64,000 nucleotides of DNA from Antarcticibacterium sp. 1MA-6-2 (GTDB taxonomy: Bacteria; Bacteroidota; Bacteroidia; Flavobacteriales; Flavobacteriaceae): positions 558,001-622,000 of the forward strand of contig NZ_CP091036.1 in NCBI RefSeq assembly GCF_021535135.1, given 5' to 3'. The position numbers and the translations under genes are program-made. The notes beneath the pieces were generated by a model, which was not told the origin of the DNA, ran no database searches, and saw only the letters and a program-made list of their open reading frames with translations. Numbering within the stretch: the first letter of the stretch is position 1; every line of letters starts with the position of its first letter. Positions 57,419 through 64,000 of this stretch are shown piece after piece.

Positions 57419-58681
57419 CTTTTTTATAGGGTCGGAAAACTCTTCCTTTTTAAGTGTCTATACACGCGAACAGATACCAATGAAGTTTTAATGTTCAGGT
57501 TTTTTAATGCCGTCATGTGATTCCCAATAAGTTTTCTTTTTTATCGTGTTAAAAACTTGCTCAAGTGAAATATCATGTGACCGTTAGAAAATCTTCGTTC
57601 TTTCTCCTGAAGTTCCTTTACCCCTAGCTGAACCTTAGCTCTTTTTTATCGTGCGAAAAACAATTCCCCGTACACGTGTTGTGATATGGAAAAAATCTTT
57701 TACCCTTACCGTTACATTACCGTTGTACCTTGTTGTAATCTTGTTGTTATCCTTGTACTAACCTTGTACTAATAATGCCATTACTTCGATATTTATTCGA
57801 TTTTATCCTTGGGGTTAACTTGGGGTTGTTTGGTAAAATAATATCACGTTCGCGTGTAGACTGTAAAAAACTTACTTCGGACTATCAATCCCTTTTTTAT
57901 GGTTTCCGAAAACTTAATTATTTACACGCGTAGTGATTCCGACAAACTCTTCACCCTCGTTAAAATCTCGTTATTATTTCCTGATCCTGAAGATTTTATT
58001 GGGGTCTTACATGTGCGCGTGTAGCGGCTCAATTAAACTTACTCCAGGCAATCAACTGCTATTCTTTTTATAGTGTAAGAAAACCCTATACGCGCGAATA
58101 GATAGGGATATATTATTAAGCTAGGTCGCGATCCCATTCCAGGGATATTGCTTAGCGGCTATATTATTCCGATGTTTTTCTGATTGCTTAATTAGGATTT
58201 TCACAAGAAGCTCCAGCGTTTTCAAGAGATTTCCTGTAACTCTCGCAAGGGTTTTCTATCCTGTAAGCATACTCCTGTTCAGCTTCTTTTCTCTGTTGAA
58301 CGGTTAGATTATCCTTTGCTAATAACTCTCCATACATAGTATGGTAACTTTCTCTAATATCAGCAATGGAAGTGCCGCAGCACATTTCTCCATTATCTCT
58401 ATCCTCATCCGATGAGCACGAAAAGAAGATAATACAAATGAATAGTAGTAGTTTTTTCATAATAGCTAATTTACTTAAAGGCATTGTATTGCAATTTAAT
58501 ATTTTTAAATCCTTAGTGTAATCTTAGTACGAATTATAAAATCCTTAGGGTAATCTTAGGGTGTTACCTGGTAAATTTTTAGTCTTGTTTTAGTTTTTCA
58601 AATCTTGACCTAATCTTGACCTTTTTATCGTGTCAGAACTATTTCACGTGCACGCGTTATGATTCCCGAGAAGTCTTCCTT
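57419..58681. repeat. Field of about eight degenerate 60-70-bp repeats
   Basis: Six direct copies begin CTTTTTTATnGTG at about 57419, 57535, 57641, 57893, 58066 and 58617, continue GAAAAC and contain a central TACACGCGT-like core (for example cgtacacgtgttgtgat near 57691 and tttacacgcgtagtgatt near 57920), often ending GACAAACTCTTC. Two inverted copies (cgcgtgtagactg near 57855; cgcgtgtagcggc near 58018) lie between them. Between copies are AT-rich spacers, one with ccttgtactaa/ccttgttgtaa steps (57716-57775). Apart from one small lipoprotein gene the field holds no coding sequence. Confidence 0.6.
58188..58460 (-). CDS. Small lipoprotein
   Basis: A 90-residue protein; I use the ATG of MKKLLLFICIIFFSCSSDED (58460) because it gives a lipoprotein signal with lipobox FFSC; an ATG at 58484 adds eight residues. 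The mature part is acidic, helical and has five further Cys (MCCG, NPCE, ASCEN). Embedded within the repeat field. Unknown function. Confidence 0.65.
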   Translation of the reverse strand: MKKLLLFICIIFFSCSSDEDRDNGEMCCGTSIADIRESYHTMYGELLAKDNLTVQQRKEAEQEYAYRIENPCESYRKSLENAGASCENPN

Positions 58682-58684
58682 GTC

Positions 58685-59164
58685 TTAATATTTGGTTTTG
58701 TTCCTTTCCTTAGGTGGTATTCCAAAAGCCTTATTCTGAAGTTCCTTTAAGGCTTTGAGTTCTTCAAGAGTCATGTGGGTTAAGTCCGGTTTTTCCTCTT
58801 TTAAAATCTTCTCACCTTTAGAAGTTATATCCGTTTTTTGTTCAGCTCTACCGAAAAGCCAATCCCGGTAATCGCTCATCATTCGTTGACGTGTGCTCTT
58901 ACTGTTTAAGTCAATAACAATTAATCTTATCCAATATGGCCGGGTTTGATCCTCTTCAAATTCTTTCAGGTCTTTTTCCTCCATTGCCAAAAGAAGCCCC
59001 ATCATATCAAAGTATTCTGTTTTTGTTGGAGCCTGGTAGCCTTTCTGTTGTAAATCGGCTATGTGTTCAGAATATTTCTTTCTTGGTCTTCCTTTTAAAT
59101 TTCTTCTTGAATCCTCTCCTTCTTTGAAGGGCTTTAAATTCTCTTGTTTACGTGGATTTTTCAC
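58685..59164 (-). CDS. Hypothetical protein, small-terminase-like
   Basis: A 159-residue basic protein. The start, KPFKEGEDSRRNLKGRPRKK, resembles the xxGxxxNPxGRPxK signature of DUF5681/small terminase-like proteins; SDYRDWLFGRAEQKTDITSKGEKI is also seen in such proteins. The C-terminal helix is LTHMTLEELKALKELQNKA. A DNA-binding role is plausible but unproved, and no other phage structural genes are in the window. Confidence 0.6.
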   Translation of the reverse strand: MKNPRKQENLKPFKEGEDSRRNLKGRPRKKYSEHIADLQQKGYQAPTKTEYFDMMGLLLAMEEKDLKEFEEDQTRPYWIRLIVIDLNSKSTRQRMMSDYRDWLFGRAEQKTDITSKGEKILKEEKPDLTHMTLEELKALKELQNKAFGIPPKERNKTKY

Positions 59165-59257
59165 AGTTTTATCACAGTTTAATATTAATATTTACTTTTT
59201 TGGTATTTGCTATAATTTATTAGGGACGATATAACGGTTACGTCTATGTAAAGATAT

Positions 59258-59566
59258 TTAAGGTGGTGAATTCACTGCATTCAGTTTCAATTTCTTTGCT
59301 CCTTCCCTTTCTCCTATCTCTAATAAAATTTTAAGGGCACGTTCTTTTGTTCCTGGATTCCAAGCCCATATTCCGAAAGCTTTATCTGTAGGATATGAAA
59401 TACAGTTATAAATAGCGTTTTCTAGGCGTTTAAATACTTCAAAAGTCTTAGACCCTTCAGCAGATGTTTTCGCGTAAATATAGCCATATGGTGTGGCTGA
59501 AATTTGATTAAACTCATATCCTTTTACTTGTCCTTTGCCGGAAAATTGTTTTGGTAGTTCTTTCAT
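59258..59566 (-). CDS. Hypothetical protein
   Basis: A 102-residue protein: MKELPKQFSGKGQVKGYEFNQ, then YGYIYAKTSAEGSKTFEVFKR and AFGIWAWNPGTKERAL. Unrecognised; its start lies 4 bases past the DUF6371 stop, so it belongs to the replication-like operon. Confidence 0.6.
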   Translation of the reverse strand: MKELPKQFSGKGQVKGYEFNQISATPYGYIYAKTSAEGSKTFEVFKRLENAIYNCISYPTDKAFGIWAWNPGTKERALKILLEIGEREGAKKLKLNAVNSPP

Positions 59567-59570
59567 TGAT

Positions 59571-60485
59571 TTAATGTATTTGCTTCTTAGGCTGATTAAT
59601 AAAATAGTCTGCTATGTCTAAACCGTTTGTTGAAGTGCTACATTTCACTTCTAATAAATCCGAAACCTCAACATTAAAACCGTGTTTTCTTAAAACTTCC
59701 GCTTTTTCATTCCACTTGTCAAAAGCTCCAAGGTCTGGATATAATACTATTTTTTTTCCTTTAGTGGTTTAAATAGTCTGGGTTTTATATTGGATAATCC
59801 ACAGGTTGCTAACCATAAATATTTAGGATAAATAGCAGACATAATGCACGCTGTTTTAGGAGCCTCTACTATGGCAATCATATTGTTGTCCGGGTAATCC
59901 CTTATTAAGTGTAAACCGAAAAGGCATTGAGATAAAACAAAATCTTTATGCTTTCCTTTTTTCTGTAAAAGAGAATGCACCCAGGTAATATGGCTAAACG
60001 GCTCTTTCTTTCTTTTCCCTGTAACAGGATCGTATAAAATAACTTGGCTAAGTTCTTACATTTTCATTTTGATCTATTTGCCAAAATATTGTCGCTCCCC
60101 CATTCCAGTGAAAACAGGTAGAGATAAAATATTCCTTTACAATTTTCTCTACTTTACTTTGAGGTAAAAAAGATCTTAGGAAGATAATAAAGTTGTTTCT
60201 TTTTTCTTCTTCAGTGTTATAATATCTATCCACATAATCAAGAGGTAAAAAAGTTGGTTCCGGTATAACTATAGTTGCAGGATCTACCGGGGTAAAATTA
60301 TTTTCTTTTTCAGGTTGTTTAAAATATCCGCATTTCTCCTCACGGTCACACCTACCAAAAGAGTCAGGAAGATAAGATTGACTTTCTATATCTACATACC
60401 TAACAAACGTCTTTTTCAGACAATTAGGGCAGTTAACCTTCTTGCTACCACGCTCCAGCGTATATTTAAAGCCTGAATTATTCAT
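59571..60485 (-). pseudogene. DUF6371 primase-like protein, frameshifted twice
   Basis: A protein of about 305 residues with a primase-like plan. The N-terminus has a CHC2-like zinc finger (VNCPNCLKKTF, then GRCDREEKCGYF); the middle reads ATIFWQIDQNENVRT, then VILYDPVTGKRKKEPFSHITWVHS; the end looks Toprim-like (NNMIAIVEAPKTACIMSA, IVLYPDLGAFDKWNEKA, GLDIADYFI). Breaks: 60047-60053 (GCTAAGT) and an A8 run near 59755. Together with the ATPase upstream it looks like the replication module of a Bacteroidota integrative element. Confidence 0.72.
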
Positions 60486-60614
60486 TTTTTCCTTTGTTTA
60501 TAGGGTTTTTCAAGAGGTATGTTAATTTGTATGTTGGTGGTGTGTTAACTATGTTAACCGAGGTAAGGTGGTGTGTTAGCCCCCATATGTAAGGGGGCAA
60601 CATACCCTACTAAC
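60486..60614. repeat. Intergenic region with repeated TGTTAAC-like motifs and a hairpin
   Basis: Five related motifs in 60 bases (atgttaat, atgttggt, gtgttaac, atgttaac, gtgttagc between about 60519 and 60580) are followed by a 6-bp GC stem (gccccc/gggggc, 60579-60598). It sits between the ATPase and DUF6371 genes, so iterons of the element or an mRNA structure are possible. Confidence 0.4.
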
Positions 60615-61726
60615 TTATCTTACTGACTTACCTAGTTTGTAGGGCTTCATTTGTGCTTCTTGAATTATCATTTCCTGCTCTCTATAGTAGGTTATCCAAT
60701 CTCTACATTTACTATCACCTATTGAAATTGAATAAGTAGCTAAAACATATTTTATCTTGTCCAGCAAGTCTTTATATTTAACCTCCTGACATTTATTAAA
60801 AGCTTCAGATAATATTGAGTAATGAACTTCTTTTTCATAGTCAAAAGGATTTTTTGACTTAGATTTCTCTCTTTCTTTAGTTGACTTAAAATCTTCTACT
60901 AAGAAAGGGATTCCGTTTTCATCTACACTAAAATATAGCTCGTCTATTTCCATTCCCCTCGCATAAGGTGAAGTGACAATAGATACATCTTTGTTTGTGG
61001 AGTCTTTTTCTATGGATAGAACGGTTTCACTTTTTTGAATTAAATAGCTTCCTATGTGACCTTTTGCATTCGAATCGCTTTTGTTTTGATGAAGCACTGT
61101 AGAGATATGAATATTCTTTTCCAGACTCCACTTCATTAATAGCGTTGTTATATTAATGGCTTCCTCTTCATCATTAACTCCTTTCATTAAAAGATCTGCT
61201 ATACCGTCAATTACTACAAAGGTTATTCCCGGGGTTTTGTAAATAGCTTCTTCAATCATTTTAAGCCTCTCTGAGGGAGAATATGGCCTTAAAACATAGT
61301 AAGACAAACCTTTACTTATGTTCGTTCCTAAGAGCTTGCAAATACGTTTATATTGCAAGTGTGCATGCCTTTTAGATTGCTCAGTATCAAAATAGATTCC
61401 CTTAACTTGTCCTAAACCTGAAACAAACCCTTTAATATTGGTTATACCTAAAAGAACTGCTGACCATAATGCCAGGAACATTGATTTTTTAGATTTAGCT
61501 TTACTGTAACTGTTAAGATATTTCCTAAAGTTGCAGCCCCTATACCATTAATCAATAAAACTGGTGTTTCCTCTGGAATGTCTTCAAATGGATCTAACTT
61601 AGCCTTACTTAATTTATCCTCTACAGAAGATTCCTTTCGCTGCTCAAAATCCTTTTCTAAATCTTCTATTTCTAAACATGCAGTTTGCGCACCCTCAACA
61701 GGGCTAGTTTTTATGGCATTGGACAT
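60615..61726 (-). pseudogene. RecA-like AAA family ATPase (mobile-element replication), frameshifted
   Basis: A RepA/DnaB-like ATPase of about 370 residues. The N-terminal 60 residues are acidic; PVLLINGIGAATLGNIL precedes a Walker A region that in corrected frame reads KAKSKKSMFLALWS. Walker B is ITFVVIDGIADLL, followed by THSTVLHQNKSD-type sensor sequence (HISTVLHQNKSDSNAKGHIG). The frame breaks at about 61498 (one G missing would restore TGKAKSKKS). It probably unwinds or loads at the element's origin with the DUF6371 protein. Confidence 0.75.
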
Positions 61727-61961
61727 GTCGGGGGAGGTTAAGTGGGTTCGTTTTGAGTGGGGTAGTATAACTTAAATAATAAGGTGTTTCCTTTCCTGAA
61801 AATTCGCAGGAATAAAATCCTATCATTTCTATTTTGTCCTCCTTAAGAAGTGATAAGAAGGATTCTATAAAAATGTTTAATTCAGTATTATTAATCTCTT
61901 TTAGTATTCTGGTTATGGATCGAGGTTTCGCTAAAATCTTTAGAATTTTCTCTCTTTCCAT
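61704..61961 (-). CDS. Small winged-helix-like protein
   Basis: An 85-residue protein, REKILKILAKPRSITRILKEIN then FLSLLKEDKIEMIGFYSC, a helix-turn-helix plus wing pattern. It overlaps the ATPase start by 23 bases. A regulator or accessory initiator of the replication module is plausible. Confidence 0.6.
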   Translation of the reverse strand: MEREKILKILAKPRSITRILKEINNTELNIFIESFLSLLKEDKIEMIGFYSCEFSGKETPYYLSYTTPLKTNPLNLPRHVQCHKN

Positions 61962-61962
61962 A

Positions 61963-62268
61963 TCAAAACAATTTTAATTGATTAGACTTTGGAAATAGAG
62001 AAGGATCAGCGGTATACTCGTTAACTTTGGAATATCCGCTAATACTGCATTTTCGTTTTCTTATTAATGCTATTCGTTCTTGCTCTAGAAGCATATCTAT
62101 GTAGTAGCAGATGTTGGATCTCATTACTCCGGTGTAATTATCCGCTTCTAACATCGTCATCGGCTTTTCCTTAAAAGCCTCGTATACTTTTACTAACTGT
62201 GCCTTAAATTTGCTATCTTTAGCCCGTTGGAAATTATTATTAAGGCTTTGGGAATTGGTACTTTCCAT
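61963..62268 (-). CDS. Winged-helix-like hypothetical protein
   Basis: A 101-residue protein with AQLVKVYEAFKEKPMTMLEADNYTG and NICYYIDMLLEQERIALIRKRKC, a winged-helix pattern frequent in Bacteroidota mobile-element operons. One base separates it from the next gene. Confidence 0.62.
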   Translation of the reverse strand: MESTNSQSLNNNFQRAKDSKFKAQLVKVYEAFKEKPMTMLEADNYTGVMRSNICYYIDMLLEQERIALIRKRKCSISGYSKVNEYTADPSLFPKSNQLKLF

Positions 62269-62272
62269 TGCC

Positions 62273-62605
62273 TTATTTTTTTAAGTAAAGATTAGCTTCA
62301 GATTCGATTTCAGCATTAGTTTGCTGCCTACCTCCTTTTACATATTCCAGTAATTCTTTTCTGGAAAAGTAAAGCCGTTTACTGCGCTTCATCACAGGCA
62401 ATTCTCCTTTACTCACTTTGCTGTAAATAGTGGGGACTGAAAGGCTTAAAAATACAGCTGTATCCTGTACGGTAAGAAGCTGTTCAGGCTGTTCGGTGGG
62501 ATGTTGTCTGCTCTTATTGAGTAACAACTGTTTCAATTCGCTAATTTCTTGGGTAAGCATAGTTACCGCTGTGGGTAACTGGTCGAATGTTAAAATTTCT
62601 TTCAT
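62273..62605 (-). CDS. Excisionase-like helix-turn-helix protein (HTH_17)
   Basis: A 110-residue protein: an N-terminal coiled segment, then LLTVQDTAVFLSLSVPTIYSKVSKGELPVMKRSKRLYFSRKEL-type MerR/excisionase fold (about residues 43-90). Such proteins act as recombination directionality factors or operon regulators; the integrase at 63523 is 0.9 kb upstream on the same strand. It is first of the compact replication operon. Confidence 0.82.
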   Translation of the reverse strand: MKEILTFDQLPTAVTMLTQEISELKQLLLNKSRQHPTEQPEQLLTVQDTAVFLSLSVPTIYSKVSKGELPVMKRSKRLYFSRKELLEYVKGGRQQTNAEIESEANLYLKK

Positions 62606-62726
62606 TTTACAACAGTTTTAGAATTATTACTGCTGTAAAATTATCTTATTTATAAATGTTAAGTTATTGATATTCAGTTGTATAAACTTGTATAAAAGAA
62701 AATACAAGTTTGAACAACTTGTTTAT

Positions 62727-63509
62727 TCAGTTTTTAACCAAGGTTTCAAGATAAACTTTCATACTATCAAATTCTGCTTTATCAGTAATATCATTATAAT
62801 TGTATCCATTCATTGCGTTATAACTTGCAATTTTCCAATCAAACTCATTTTTACAACAATCGTGGAACCTTTTTGCAATGCGTTCTTTAGGCAATAACTC
62901 TAAGTACTGAAAAGCACGCAATAATAACTTTAAACGTTTTCCTTTAATATTTCTGTATTGTATTTTAATCTTTTCTACAATTTCAGAACTTTTTTTGTGT
63001 GTTATGAGGTCACTTAATTTTTCAGATTGTACTGGTTTATTTTTATCTATTTGTTGAAGGTCGTCCTTTTGGTTTACTGTTAATGAGAATGCTTTTTCAA
63101 TTGATTCTTTTATGTATAGAATTTCATTATAAGAAATTTCGAAGTAGCTTCCATCAAATTGTATGTGTAATTTGAAATCATTTTTGCTGATTTTTTCTAG
63201 ATCACTTTTCCAATGATTTAATATTTCATTTTTAGTTTCCTCCTTAGTTTTTCCTTCGATACTAGTTATTTTTGCAGTACCATTTATGACCTTGTTTCTA
63301 TATCCGTATAATTTGGTTTTTTGCTCATTTACTTTATCTTCTAAATGGCCTTCCCAAATCTCAATTACACCTATTAAACCTTCAAAAAATTCCTCTGCAT
63401 CATAATGATATTTTTCCGCATCTTCATATGTCCTTATAAAACGCTTATGTAATTTTTTACCTTTGCTTTGGTTTAAGAAACTTTCCAATATAATTTTTTG
63501 AAAATCCAT
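62727..63509 (-). CDS. Hypothetical protein between integrase and excisionase genes
   Basis: A 260-residue protein with a charged helical N-terminus (LHKRFIRTYEDAEKYHYDAEEFFEG) and a conserved-looking C-terminus (GKRLKLLLRAFQYLELLPKERIAKRFHDCCKNEFDWKI region). The C-terminal design is reminiscent of RteC-like proteins of Bacteroidota conjugative transposons, which control excision, but I cannot confirm the family. It starts 13 bases after the integrase stop. Confidence 0.62.
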   Translation of the reverse strand: MDFQKIILESFLNQSKGKKLHKRFIRTYEDAEKYHYDAEEFFEGLIGVIEIWEGHLEDKVNEQKTKLYGYRNKVINGTAKITSIEGKTKEETKNEILNHWKSDLEKISKNDFKLHIQFDGSYFEISYNEILYIKESIEKAFSLTVNQKDDLQQIDKNKPVQSEKLSDLITHKKSSEIVEKIKIQYRNIKGKRLKLLLRAFQYLELLPKERIAKRFHDCCKNEFDWKIASYNAMNGYNYNDITDKAEFDSMKVYLETLVKN

Positions 63510-63522
63510 AGGGGGTAAACTT

Positions 63523-64000
63523 TTAAATATTAAAATCCATTATAGTTTTAGAAAATTCTTTTTTAGTATCACTATCAAAACCTGCAAAATATCTTTGGGT
63601 AGTAGATAGATTATTGTGGCCTAAGCTCTCTTGAATAAATTCCATGGTCGCACCATTCCTAACGGCTGAGGTGGCAAAGCTATGCCTCGCCCAGTAAGCG
63701 GAAATTTCTTTGGGCAATCCTATTTTAGCGGCTAATCTCTTTAGATGTTGTCCAATAAACCTATTAAAATTATTTACTTTCAGATGCTGTTCGGCAGGAG
63801 TATCTTTTTCAGATATAATATCAAATACAAAATCTTCTGGATTACTAACATCTTTTGAATACTTTTCTATAATAGACTGTGTATATTCATTTAAGTAGAT
63901 TGTAACAGGCTTTAACTGGGCTTTGGAGGTTGTTATAGTTTTAGCCCTGTAAAAGGAAAATTTGCCCTCCTGAATGTGTTTAAACTTTAGCTGTGCAATA
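63523..64000 (-). CDS. Tyrosine-type site-specific recombinase (integrase), C-terminal part
   Basis: The frame is open from the right edge to TAA at 63523, so the N-terminal part lies outside the window. Visible: LKFKHIQEGKFSFYRAKT, KPVTIYLNEYTQSII, then WARHSFATSAV (His-x-x-Arg) and SLGHNNLSTTQRYFAGF (His and catalytic Tyr). The first catalytic Arg would be upstream. It is distinct from the integrase at 23721 and presumably moves the island anchored at tRNA-Arg. Confidence 0.87.
   Translation of the reverse strand, partial: IAQLKFKHIQEGKFSFYRAKTITTSKAQLKPVTIYLNEYTQSIIEKYSKDVSNPEDFVFDIISEKDTPAEQHLKVNNFNRFIGQHLKRLAAKIGLPKEISAYWARHSFATSAVRNGATMEFIQESLGHNNLSTTQRYFAGFDSDTKKEFSKTIMDFNI

Noticed and set aside
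58685..59164. Prophage evidence from a small-terminase-like protein
   Set aside because: No large terminase, portal, capsid or tail gene in the window; similar proteins occur on integrative elements.

Overview
The window looks like a chromosomal contig from a flavobacterium (Bacteroidota, Flavobacteriia). The evidence is low GC, the near absence of Shine-Dalgarno leaders, TAnnTTTG-like promoter boxes, a flexirubin/aryl-polyene pigment cluster, a Glk-type glucokinase, DUF4159 and DUF6371 proteins, and Bacteroidota-type tyrosine recombinases. The species cannot be named from this sequence alone.

Layout. (1) 1-4040, plus strand: housekeeping genes (partial RsmE, DUF4159 protein, SpoU methyltransferase, AI-2E-type transporter, THUMP-like methyltransferase). 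(2) 4229-21761, minus strand: one tightly packed biosynthetic operon for an aryl-polyene (flexirubin-type) pigment. It holds tyrosine ammonia-lyase, aryl ligase, ACP, three ketosynthase-family proteins plus a KS-like small protein, FabG, two hotdog dehydratase-like proteins, a thioesterase, acyltransferase, LolA-like carrier, MMPL exporter, GT2 glycosyltransferase, deacetylase and a C45 acyltransferase. A flavoprotein (halogenase/reductase family) is divergent at 21858-23105. The inferred route is tyrosine to p-coumarate (lyase), activation (ligase) onto ACP, polyene extension by ketosynthase/reductase/dehydratase, then esterification and export. (3) 23254-23499: tRNA-Ser and tRNA-Pro. A small integrated element seems to use the tRNA-Pro 3' end as its attachment site (23500-28268: integrase, AraC regulator, DUF1593 protein). 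(4) 28748-32340: lipoprotein and GH9 glycosidase. (5) 32760-39273: ABC permease/M1 aminopeptidase, ABC ATPase and a LytS/LytTR two-component pair. (6) 39483-42820: dodecin, glucokinase, DeoC, DeoD. (7) tRNA-Arg (42996-43069), then a gene-dense accessory island that runs past the right edge. It carries a patatin-lipase three-gene operon (43644-46240), small orphan genes, an SRAP gene split by an IS1182-like element, a GHKL ATPase, a cluster of small mobile-element genes, an unusual 1.3-kb repeat field (57419-58681), a replication-like module (DUF6371 protein plus RecA-like ATPase), an excisionase-like protein and a tyrosine recombinase.

About 30 reading-frame breaks occur in otherwise conserved genes. 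Many sit at one signature: RC-(TTA/TAA/TAG/YTAR)-GY where family conservation expects RCCGGY. I therefore read most broken genes as intact in the organism, with a systematic consensus error probably caused by DNA methylation at RCCGGY. I label them frameshifted, not decayed.

The best candidate for an undescribed system is the overlapping operon at 43644-46240 (346-aa unknown, 124-aa unknown, membrane-anchored patatin lipase). It has the architecture of an anti-phage effector module without a recognisable known sensor.
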